From contig CALJNA010000044.1 in assembly GCA_937981955.1 (NCBI GenBank), positions 1-64,000 of the forward strand: a stretch of DNA of 64,000 bases, read 5' to 3'. Origin of the DNA: an uncultured Granulosicoccaceae bacterium. GTDB taxonomy: Bacteria > Pseudomonadota > Gammaproteobacteria > Granulosicoccales > Granulosicoccaceae. Shown here one piece after another: positions 55,152-63,293 of this stretch (positions within the stretch are counted from its first letter, which is position 1; each line of letters opens with the position of its first letter). The translations under genes were made by a program, and so were the position numbers. The notes beneath the pieces were generated by a model. That model saw only the letters and a list, made by a program, of their open reading frames with translations. It made no database searches and had not been told where the DNA came from.

Positions 55152-56396
55152 ATGAAAACACCGCCAGTACCTGAAAACGAAAAAGCACGGTTAGAAGCGG
55201 TTATAAGAACAAGGCTATTGGACACACCGCCCGAGGAAGACTTCGATCGCGTCACCGAGCTGATGTCTTTGATTAGCGGTGCGCCTATCTGCCTTATTAC
55301 CCTTCTCGATAGTGAGCGAAATTTTCTGAAGTCACATCACGGCATTCCTTTCAACGAAAGTCCACGCGATATCTCATTCTGTGGACACGCGATAATTGAA
55401 GACGAACCTATCATGGTTGTAGCGGACGCCCGAGAAGATGATCGGTTTCACGATAACCCGTTGGTCACTGAGCACGACGCAATATTTTACGCTGGTGTAC
55501 CAGTGAAGAGTGCAGACGGCTTCAATTTGGGAACCTTGTGCTTATTCGACAATAAACCTCGCCTTTTGGATGATAAAACGAGAACAGCTTTGTTAACACT
55601 GGCAAAGCACGTAGAAAAACTGTACGAGCTCAGATGGCTTTCTATAACGCTTCACGAAAACCATACCCTGCTAAACACCACCTACCGTCAACTGTGCACC
55701 AAGCATGATGAACTCTCCGATTTCTCAAGGATTCTCGCACACGATATAAAAACGCCGGTGGCTTCACTTGCGGTGATGGCACATCTGCTTACGGAAGAGC
55801 TACACGACATACAGGATACAGAAACAATCAAACTGGCTCAAAAAATAAGCGCATCATCAGAGACACTGGGACAATACGTTGATGAGTTATTGCAAAGCAA
55901 ACAGCAATCACCAACCAAACCAGCAAAATCGCATAACTATTCTTTGTTGACTACTCTAAACGAGGTTAAAACACTAGCGGTGTTGCGTCCAAATGTGCGA
56001 TTAACCCTACCAGAATGTGACGCGTTCGTTTCAATCGAAAAAAATCTGCTTGTGCAGATTCTTCTTAACCTGGTAACTAATTCGATTAAATATAATGATA
56101 AACCAATAGTAGAAGTTGAAATTGCTTTTAGGAAGCAAGCTGGTAATTATGTATTCACCGTATCAGACAACGGTATGGGAATGAAAAAAAACGATCTCTT
56201 AGCATTATCTACAAACCGCCGCTTCTCACCGCAAACAGATCAGTTTGGAAATGTGGGAACTGGAACTGGTCTGACGACAATTAAACACTTGATTGAGGAA
56301 CACGGCGGACGGTTGTATTGTGAATCTACAATCGGTGTGGGCACACATTTTACACTTCACTTACCCAGCCAGAACGCACACAAACGAGCCGCATAA
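55152..56396 (+). CDS. Cytosolic GAF-domain sensor histidine kinase
   Basis: 414 residues, no membrane helix. A GAF domain (about 20-155; PICLITLLDSERNFLKSHHGI, SFCGHAI, FYAGVPVKSADGFNLGTLCLFD) of the type common before histidine kinases and diguanylate cyclases. The dimerisation helix has HDIKTP with His197. The HATPase_c keeps the N box (NLVTNSIKYND), G1 (DNGMGM) and G2 (GTGTGLTTI). No receiver domain or response-regulator gene is adjacent, so the partner is unknown. It follows the ECF-linked operon after a 166-bp gap. Confidence 0.87.
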   Translation: MKTPPVPENEKARLEAVIRTRLLDTPPEEDFDRVTELMSLISGAPICLITLLDSERNFLKSHHGIPFNESPRDISFCGHAIIEDEPIMVVADAREDDRFHDNPLVTEHDAIFYAGVPVKSADGFNLGTLCLFDNKPRLLDDKTRTALLTLAKHVEKLYELRWLSITLHENHTLLNTTYRQLCTKHDELSDFSRILAHDIKTPVASLAVMAHLLTEELHDIQDTETIKLAQKISASSETLGQYVDELLQSKQQSPTKPAKSHNYSLLTTLNEVKTLAVLRPNVRLTLPECDAFVSIEKNLLVQILLNLVTNSIKYNDKPIVEVEIAFRKQAGNYVFTVSDNGMGMKKNDLLALSTNRRFSPQTDQFGNVGTGTGLTTIKHLIEEHGGRLYCESTIGVGTHFTLHLPSQNAHKRAA

Positions 56397-56452
56397 CACC
56401 AGATAATCTTCCTTTTAAAAAATCCGCACACAAGAAATCTTACAATATTTTT

Positions 56453-58099
56453 TCACTGGTTATGAATAGTCAATTGTGGAAATGGAATATCCCATTGCTC
56501 TTTCGTACAAGTATCAACGCATGTTTGTTGAATAATTCTACTAATCTTAAAATACGAGCGCACAGCGTCGCTTGACATGGTTACGCACACCCAATAGTCA
56601 AGCGAAGAAGCACCGGCCTCCTTTAATTCTACGGCGACAGAAATTACATGCTCTGAGATATCTGTTTTAGTTAAAGCATCGGCTACCGCATCTCTTAGCT
56701 GGGCTGGAATATTGTTATTGCTAATACTCTGGTGAGAGTAGCCCACCCCAAAAGTACCCACGATGGAAAATTTATCGCCTCTGGTAAGGTTATCAAAAGT
56801 CATGTTGTAAAAATCCGACGCTGGTATCGATGTTTTAGTGCCTGCTAAATTTTGCAACTGTATTAGTTCAGTTGTTAATTCGATAACTTCCAACAGTTTT
56901 CCATCGGACAACATAATGTAATCGCCTTTTGAAGCTGGAAACCAAACCTCTTTTCCTGCAGGCCGAGAAACCATACCCATCATGTTTTCTAGCGGCAATC
57001 TGACAACACCGGTTAACTCAGGGTTTTTGAGAATTGAATACATATTTAGTGCCGCAACACGATACGGCAACCCATTGTAGACTACACGCTCATCTTCTCT
57101 TATCGACCCTAGGTTAAGCAGTAATCTTGCTTCTGAGATAAATCTTGGTATGGCATGTCGGAGACCGAGCAACGTGGCACCAGCGACTAAAAAAGAAACA
57201 CCCAATAAAAGTACGTCGCCACGAATATAAAAAACCACAATGACTGCGATCGTCATCAGGAGAGCTGTGAGAACACTAAATGTGTACTGCACTAACCGCT
57301 GACGAGTTCGAAATGTTTTAACCTCCTCGCCTTTCGACCTGGTTGTGAGCAATTTCGTTAGGTACTTAGCTATGTACCAAACAGCAAGCGCAACCGCGAT
57401 GGCGAGAGCTAAAGTGAGACCTCTGCCTTTTGTAAATTCGACTAAGCCAGTCTTAAGAGATTGGAAAAAACTGCCGTTGCTGGTTTGCAGGTTATTTAAT
57501 CTTACATTCGCTATATCGATATTTCTCGAAAATTCCTGCGCTCTGTCTTTCCAGGTAGTTTGCAGATCGTTGAGTGTCTGTTTGGTAGCTACGTTATTCG
57601 CGGCTGCTAAACTCTCGTCAATTGCTGCAATAGCTTCATTCGCAGCCGTCAATTTCTCATTGTTTGATCGTATACTGGAACGTAAAGCCTCTATTTTACG
57701 CGGCTTCTCGGTCAGTGCCTGCAGGTTTCGAATGATCGGCATTAACACCTCGGTCATCTCGGTTCGCCAGTCAAACTCTCCACTATCGTTGTTAAAAATC
57801 CCTAAATCGACAGACCCCACGGCCAATTGCTCAAAGGAATCGCGTGCATCAGCTATTTCGCCATTGATTTCTTTAAGTTCTGCTTCCAGTTCCTCAACTT
57901 CATCTTTTCCAGCTACAAGAATCTGCTCTCGTAGTATTTTACGTTCAGCGAATTTTGCGTCCAGCACTGACTGAATAACATTCATTTGTGTCGCGCGATC
58001 ACCTGACTGCGCATCAAGCTGACTCTGAGCAAAAACCGAGCTAGTAAAGAGGACGATCGATAAAGTAATGCCAAAGCGAACCAGGTGAATAATATTCAT
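56453..58099 (-). CDS. MscS family mechanosensitive channel-like protein
   Basis: 548 residues: a signal peptide (to about 24, VFAQ), a periplasmic coiled-coil region (about 40-190), membrane helices (about 228-250, 270-288, 292-312), then a MscS beta domain (GDYIMLSDGKLLEVIELTTELIQL, IPASDFYNMTFDNLTRGD) and a C-terminal alpha/beta domain. Between the last helix and the beta domain lies an extra ~60-residue segment (IREDERVVYNGLPYRVAALN and on) not in short MscS. It probably relieves osmotic downshock. It converges with the GAF kinase gene. Confidence 0.8.
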   Translation of the reverse strand: MNIIHLVRFGITLSIVLFTSSVFAQSQLDAQSGDRATQMNVIQSVLDAKFAERKILREQILVAGKDEVEELEAELKEINGEIADARDSFEQLAVGSVDLGIFNNDSGEFDWRTEMTEVLMPIIRNLQALTEKPRKIEALRSSIRSNNEKLTAANEAIAAIDESLAAANNVATKQTLNDLQTTWKDRAQEFSRNIDIANVRLNNLQTSNGSFFQSLKTGLVEFTKGRGLTLALAIAVALAVWYIAKYLTKLLTTRSKGEEVKTFRTRQRLVQYTFSVLTALLMTIAVIVVFYIRGDVLLLGVSFLVAGATLLGLRHAIPRFISEARLLLNLGSIREDERVVYNGLPYRVAALNMYSILKNPELTGVVRLPLENMMGMVSRPAGKEVWFPASKGDYIMLSDGKLLEVIELTTELIQLQNLAGTKTSIPASDFYNMTFDNLTRGDKFSIVGTFGVGYSHQSISNNNIPAQLRDAVADALTKTDISEHVISVAVELKEAGASSLDYWVCVTMSSDAVRSYFKISRIIQQTCVDTCTKEQWDIPFPQLTIHNQ

Positions 58100-58626
58100 A
58101 ATGAATTAATTTAATGTTTAACAAACAATAGATTTGAACTCTGAATAGCTAGATCATACAAACGACCTTTTTAAAGAAAGATAACAAACCCTTTGAATAA
58201 TAACTGAGTTTTTTGTTTATTTTCTGCATTCTGAATCGAATTACTTAAAATATGAAATAAAGACTCAGACACACGAAATATCCGTATTATCCGAATATAA
58301 TTTATGCTCTGTGCATCGTGAAGGCACAACTCATCGTACCAATGTAATCTGCAAGCGTAAGATAGAAACGGCGAGTTGGCCGAATCCGTACTTGAAGGCC
58401 TACTGTTATCGCAGAACCTGCCTTTGACCAAGACACAAAAAACGATGCCAATTTCGAACTTTAAAAAGCCAAACTGAAGGCAAATTGACGTATATTTTTA
58501 TTCTAACTATAAGTTGTGAGATACTTCTCGCGCTATCCACGCTCGTTATTTTTATTATTTTGCTATGAATTTCATAAGCTTAGTTATTGTCACGTGGCCA
58601 AGCTGGCCATTTAGATCTGCAAAGCA
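58100..58626. other. 527-bp A+T-rich intergenic region
   Basis: Lies between the divergent MscS-like and EEP genes. The only sizeable frame (58171-58431, minus) has no ribosome site or recognisable similarity. A short inverted repeat GGCCA-AGC-TGGCC occurs near 58596-58608. No tRNA, repeat array or clear promoter could be assigned. The base composition is more A+T-rich than most of the window. Confidence 0.5.
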
Positions 58627-59703
58627 ATGACCCTACTCTTACAAATTATTGCCCTGCTTTTTTTCGTATGCACCGCATTACCAATCTTGACACACAAAGT
58701 CTGGTGGATTCGAGCCTGGGATTTTCCGCGCCTGCAAATGGTAATTATTGCGATACTTTGGCTATGCATGGCAGTAGTATCGAGTTATTTTCAGGCAAGC
58801 CCTTCATTTTTTTGGTGGACAGGTGTTGTCGTTTGTTTGTTATATCAATTGTGGTGGGTATGGCCTTATTTACAGCGATATAGAGTCGAAATTCCAAACA
58901 GCGGAATTGAAAATACGGCTCCATCTCTCTCACTATTGACCAGCAATGTGCTAATGGACAACCGCAACACGACTGCGTTGCTACGTCTTATTCGTGAAAA
59001 AAATCCTGACATCGTCGCAACGCTTGAAACCAATAACTGGTGGCAGAAGAATTTAGACTCGCTCGACCAATATCCTCATAGATTAGCTTGTGCGCTGGAG
59101 AACAAATATGGAATGCACCTGTATTCAAAAATTCCGTTAGAAAATGCAGCGGTTGAATTCCTTGTTGAATACAATATTCCTTCTATGAATGTTGAGTTTC
59201 TCCTGAACGATAGTAAAGTACGGCTTCATGTAGTACACCCAACACCTCCCGCACCAAACGAAAACGTTCAATCAACCGAGCGCGATGTAGAATTACTCAT
59301 TCTGGCAAAACACTTGGAGAACATCGAGAATCCAATCATTGTCACAGGCGATCTTAATGATGTTGCATGGTCTAAAACCACGCGTTTGTTCCGTAAAGTG
59401 AGTGGACTGCTGGATCCTCGTGTCGGTCGCGGTATGTTTAACACCTTTCACGTGAACTTCCCCTTTATCCGATGGCCTCTCGATCACGTATTTCTATCGC
59501 ATCACTGGAGGATTAAAAAAATAGAACGACTAGGAGATATTGGTTCAGATCATTTTCCAGTTTTTGTTGATCTTACACTCGATGGCTCGGCTGATTTTGA
59601 CAATGCAATGATAAAAGACCGATCCGACAAAGAATTGGAATACGAAACGCTGAATACTGATATTGCTGAAAAGGCGAACAAACCTACTAACCATAGAACT
59701 TAG
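58627..59703 (+). CDS. Endonuclease/exonuclease/phosphatase family membrane protein
   Basis: 358 residues. Three N-terminal membrane helices (about 3-20, 38-58, 62-82) precede an EEP domain: LLTSNVLMDN, IVATLETNNWW (catalytic Glu), GDLNDVAW (Asp-Asn) and SDHFPVFVDL (Asp-His). The active-site set is complete. Such membrane-bound EEP proteins may act on phospholipids or other phosphodiesters at the membrane, facing the periplasm. No clear ribosome site precedes the ATG. The neighbours are unrelated. Confidence 0.83.
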   Translation: MTLLLQIIALLFFVCTALPILTHKVWWIRAWDFPRLQMVIIAILWLCMAVVSSYFQASPSFFWWTGVVVCLLYQLWWVWPYLQRYRVEIPNSGIENTAPSLSLLTSNVLMDNRNTTALLRLIREKNPDIVATLETNNWWQKNLDSLDQYPHRLACALENKYGMHLYSKIPLENAAVEFLVEYNIPSMNVEFLLNDSKVRLHVVHPTPPAPNENVQSTERDVELLILAKHLENIENPIIVTGDLNDVAWSKTTRLFRKVSGLLDPRVGRGMFNTFHVNFPFIRWPLDHVFLSHHWRIKKIERLGDIGSDHFPVFVDLTLDGSADFDNAMIKDRSDKELEYETLNTDIAEKANKPTNHRT

Positions 59704-59750
59704 TTTTACACTAACCCATTTGGTATTCATGTAGATGTGACATTGTCCTA

Positions 59751-60191
59751 CTAACCATCGTGACGCACAATAAACGCCGTCTTCGAGCCTGTAGTCATTC
59801 CACATGACTCGTAAAATGTCTGAACGCCTCGATCTCGCCCTGTCAGCAGCATGACTTTGTAACAACCAAGATTTTTCGCTGTTTCAAGTGCATGTGCCAT
59901 AAGCGCTTTTCCAACCCCATGCCTACGGAAATCTGGGTGTGTAACCACGTTTTCGATTACCGCGTATGGTGATACGTTCCTTGTTAGATTGGGGGTGACG
60001 TTTAAGTAATACGACCCGATTATGGCATCGTTTTTCTCCGCTACCGTAATAATGAGGTGATCAGACTCCAGTATATTTGCAAAAACAGGAAAGCTCTTCG
60101 ACTCGGGTACCCGCGGATCATCAGGATTCAGATGCATCATTAGCGCAAGAACTGCTTCAAAATCGGTCTTTTTCGCTGAGCGCAGTTGCAT
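59751..60191 (-). CDS. GNAT family N-acetyltransferase
   Basis: 146 residues from ATG 60191, which has a GGAGG ribosome site; a TTG at 60224 is less likely. The acetyl-CoA-binding motif is plain: VIENVVTHPDFRRHGVGKALMAHALETAKNLGC (R/Q-x-x-G-x-G/A as RRHGVGKA). MLLTGRDRGVQTFYESCGM is the C-terminal block. The acceptor is unknown. It follows the MFS gene on the same strand with a 33-bp gap and may be co-transcribed. Confidence 0.9.
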   Translation of the reverse strand: MQLRSAKKTDFEAVLALMMHLNPDDPRVPESKSFPVFANILESDHLIITVAEKNDAIIGSYYLNVTPNLTRNVSPYAVIENVVTHPDFRRHGVGKALMAHALETAKNLGCYKVMLLTGRDRGVQTFYESCGMTTGSKTAFIVRHDG

Positions 60192-60224
60192 AAAACCTCC
60201 AACATGTTCCGTAACTAAATCCAA

Positions 60225-61394
60225 TTATGCTTTAGATGAGTTGGTAAATAGTTTCGAATAGATCCAAATGACGATGATGTTACTCGACAAACCAAAAATC
60301 ATCGCATGTACTGGTGTCGCAATATCTGCAATATAGCCTAGTAAAACTGAAATAACGGAAAAAAACAGACTACCTGTCAGCGATACCATAGAACCCATCG
60401 TGGCGCGCTGCTGATCTGAAAATTCACGTTGCATCAACCCACTTTTAGCCGTAGATGAGTGACCATACTCTATATTAATGGCGGCCATCACAAAGGGAGA
60501 CAATGCAGTGGGAATGAGCAACATGATCAAGCTAATCAAACTGGCTATAGTCCTGCCACCAAGTAACAGCGTTTTATAGCCGAAGTGCTGGATCATTCGA
60601 CCCGCAGTCCAAAAACCTATTGCTCCGCATAGATGATTTAATCCTCGTACAATGCCAATTAGCCATTGAGGTATTAGCAAGTTGAAAAAAACCGCTTGAA
60701 AGTAAAAGGTGGCCTCCCCAAAACCAAAATCCAGCACTTCGGCCATACTTACCAGGCGTAAACGTCTGTTTACTACCAGACCATTGAAAGCATTATTGAG
60801 CACCTTATAGACAGATTGATGATGTTGGGATTTTCGATTTATATCAACAAAATAAAACGCACAAATAAAACTCAACACTGCAGGTATCACAGCTACCCAC
60901 ATGACAAACTGCAACGAAATAAAAGCTAATAAGCCGCCAGCAACTGCTGAAACACCTAATGAAATTTGCTCCACAGAGCTAACCTTGCCAAATAGGGTTT
61001 CAAATCGTTTTGTCTGTTTCTGCTCCTGCAAGGTTTCGTATAACAGTGCTTTATCGGTACCACTAAACAATGATCGACCTAGACCTTCACAAATCGCACC
61101 TACAAACAAAAACCATATATTTAATCCGGCTGCATATAGAACGAGAGCAATAAGACTAAACAGGGATCCTATGATCATTGTTTTTCTTCTACCCAACAAA
61201 TCCGATGCTAATCCTGTTGGCACTTCCAATACTGCCTGGGACAGGAAGATAATAGAGAAAACCATCATCGCACTTGCGTAAGAATCGGTTATCGATTGAT
61301 AGTAAATTACAGCAATAGGCCAGTGCGGACGAAAGCAGGCAAAAAAATTGAATACAAAAAATACTTTGATGTTCTTAATAGAGGAAAAATACAT
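60225..61394 (-). CDS. Major facilitator superfamily transporter
   Basis: 389 residues, twelve predicted membrane helices. The MFS A-loop between helices 2 and 3 is present (GLASDLLGRRKTMIIG), and the N-domain has the acidic/aromatic first helix region. The substrate is unknown. A+T content is higher than in the housekeeping part of the window. The GNAT gene follows, so a resistance or export pair is possible but speculative. Confidence 0.87.
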   Translation of the reverse strand: MYFSSIKNIKVFFVFNFFACFRPHWPIAVIYYQSITDSYASAMMVFSIIFLSQAVLEVPTGLASDLLGRRKTMIIGSLFSLIALVLYAAGLNIWFLFVGAICEGLGRSLFSGTDKALLYETLQEQKQTKRFETLFGKVSSVEQISLGVSAVAGGLLAFISLQFVMWVAVIPAVLSFICAFYFVDINRKSQHHQSVYKVLNNAFNGLVVNRRLRLVSMAEVLDFGFGEATFYFQAVFFNLLIPQWLIGIVRGLNHLCGAIGFWTAGRMIQHFGYKTLLLGGRTIASLISLIMLLIPTALSPFVMAAINIEYGHSSTAKSGLMQREFSDQQRATMGSMVSLTGSLFFSVISVLLGYIADIATPVHAMIFGLSSNIIVIWIYSKLFTNSSKA

Positions 61395-61504
61395 TAACGG
61401 GTAAACCGCTTTAAAGGTTAGTTATACTTTGCTCCAACTGGCTGAGCGCAGATTATATTTTGAGTATAACGAAAAGCAATGAAGTCTCCCCATCAGAACC
61501 GGTA

Positions 61505-62395
61505 TCACTGATCAATTGCTTTTTCTATGTGTTTAACAATGTGTTTCGTGGCTATTCTTGCTTCAGGAAAATCTGCCCAGGTTGGCCAAACATGCCACAA
61601 GCCATAACCAATCAACACCTGAATCTCCCCACCAGCCGACTTCACTGCAGCTTCAAGCCGAAGAGTATCATCGAGAAGAATCTCGGAATTATCGACAAAA
61701 ACAAGGATGTTTGGCAGACCGTTTAGCTTCGCGTAAAGTGGTGAAATTTCCTTTGAAGCAAGATCGTGATTACCTGCGTACAAACTGGCATAGTACTTCA
61801 GTACATCTTTGGATACCACCGCATCCCCAGCGGCGTTAGAATCTATGCTCATCCCTTGGAATGCAAGATCTATTGAAGGAGACAACAAAAAACAGCTTGC
61901 CGGTAACTCGCTTGGCGTATCTCGTAGTTTGATCAGTAGCTGCAAGGCAAGAATACACCCTGTTGAATCAGCTCCAATACTCGTTACAAAAACTCTGGAG
62001 GGTCCGAGATGAAGCTTCCGATAGACCCGCATGGCATCATTAATAGCGGCCGGGTAAGGATGTTCCGGCGCTAGTCTGTAATCCACTGAAACCACGGTTT
62101 GCCTTGCCGCTTTGGCTAAGCGAGAGCACCATTCACGCGACGTGTTCACAGAACCTTCGACCAAACCACCACCGTGCAAATATAAAATCACGCTATCTGA
62201 TCGGTGCTGCTTGTCTGGTGTATGGCACATGCAACGCACACCGTCAATTAGTTGCATGCTGACTTGAACATCAGTAGCAATCGGTAACTGCTTTGCATGA
62301 TTTTCCCAGGTGCGCCGCTTTTCCTCAATTGGTTGGTCATTCAACGAATCACGAACCAATGAAGATTTTATTTGTTGAGCTTGTTTGCTGATCAT
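61505..62395 (-). CDS. Alpha/beta hydrolase, HSL-type
   Basis: About 296 residues from ATG 62395; a longer TTG-started frame (62518) overlaps the aldolase gene by 62 bp. The oxyanion HGGG is present (LYLHGGGLVEG) and VDYRLAPEHPYPAA is diagnostic of the hormone-sensitive-lipase group. The nucleophile elbow reads GADSTG rather than GDSAGG, with Ala instead of Gly two residues before Ser. The acid (LLDDTLRL) and base (GLWHVWP) blocks are present. It is the last gene behind iolB and the aldolase, which suggests work on an inositol-derived ester or lactone. Confidence 0.85.
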   Translation of the reverse strand: MISKQAQQIKSSLVRDSLNDQPIEEKRRTWENHAKQLPIATDVQVSMQLIDGVRCMCHTPDKQHRSDSVILYLHGGGLVEGSVNTSREWCSRLAKAARQTVVSVDYRLAPEHPYPAAINDAMRVYRKLHLGPSRVFVTSIGADSTGCILALQLLIKLRDTPSELPASCFLLSPSIDLAFQGMSIDSNAAGDAVVSKDVLKYYASLYAGNHDLASKEISPLYAKLNGLPNILVFVDNSEILLDDTLRLEAAVKSAGGEIQVLIGYGLWHVWPTWADFPEARIATKHIVKHIEKAIDQ

Positions 62396-62456
62396 GGTAG
62401 CTGCGGCATTATCTGTCTGCTCTATCCTACCAAGCTTATCGGATAATACTCTAAGG

Positions 62457-63293
62457 CTAAGACTTTGTACGTCCCATGGAACGTAGAACTGCAGTCGTTG
62501 AAACTGCCAGTGGGGCAATCGTCTCTTTCAGTATTTCAACTCTGTCAAAGCGTTCAGAGTCACTACCAACGGCATCACGCAACGCCTGACCAAATGCCAT
62601 GCGAAGCTCGGTGCCAATATTAAACTTGCAAATACTGGTTTCATTGGCCAAGGCTTTACGCTGCTCTGCCGGAACGCCAGAACCACCATGAATTACCAAC
62701 GGAACATTGGTTTTTGCGTCTATCTCACCAATTCGCTTAACATCAAGCCCCTGGCCATCCTGCTGCTGCAAATGAACGTTGCCAACCGATATCGCCATTG
62801 CATCAACGGAAGTATCTTGCGCGAACCGGGCGGCCTCATCCGGGTCAGTGCCTTTCGACTCCTCACCGCCATCGTAACCAACAAAGCCTATCTCGCCTTC
62901 ACATGACACATTGGCGGCATGAGCCAGTTCCACAATGGCAGCGGTTTCATCAATATTTTGCTGCAATGGATGCCGAGAGCCATCGTACATTACCGAGGTA
63001 AAGCCCGATTCGATTGCCTGTTTACATTCATCAAACGAGTAACCATGATCGAGATGTGCGACAACAGGCACTGACGCTTGCTCTGCAAGATGCCGGAACA
63101 TCGAGCCCAGCACCGGCAAAGGAGTATAGGCTCTGCATCCCGGACCGGCCTGCAGTATGACAGCGCACCCCTCAGCCTCAGCGGCAGCAACATAGGCTTG
63201 CATATCTTCCCAGCCAAGACAAACGAGACCGGCAACCGCATACCCTTCTTTTAACGCTGGCCGCAGCACATCTGATAAAGATGCTACGGTCAT
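62457..63293 (-). CDS. iolJ: Class II aldolase, probably 6-phospho-5-dehydro-2-deoxygluconate aldolase (IolJ)
   Basis: 278 residues, zinc-dependent class II FBA fold: VVAHLDHGYSFDEC (Asp base and His ligand), CEGEIGFVG (Glu), VIHGGSGVP (His ligand with glycine loop), FNIGTELR. Sequence alone fits fructose- or tagatose-bisphosphate aldolase, but its start overlaps the iolB stop (ATGA, 63290-63293), so the inositol pathway step giving dihydroxyacetone phosphate and malonate semialdehyde is the best call. Confidence 0.82.
   Translation of the reverse strand: MTVASLSDVLRPALKEGYAVAGLVCLGWEDMQAYVAAAEAEGCAVILQAGPGCRAYTPLPVLGSMFRHLAEQASVPVVAHLDHGYSFDECKQAIESGFTSVMYDGSRHPLQQNIDETAAIVELAHAANVSCEGEIGFVGYDGGEESKGTDPDEAARFAQDTSVDAMAISVGNVHLQQQDGQGLDVKRIGEIDAKTNVPLVIHGGSGVPAEQRKALANETSICKFNIGTELRMAFGQALRDAVGSDSERFDRVEILKETIAPLAVSTTAVLRSMGRTKS

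Noticed and set aside
58171-58431. 86-codon minus-strand ORF in the A+T-rich gap
   Set aside because: Low-complexity composition, no start signal and no recognisable domain.
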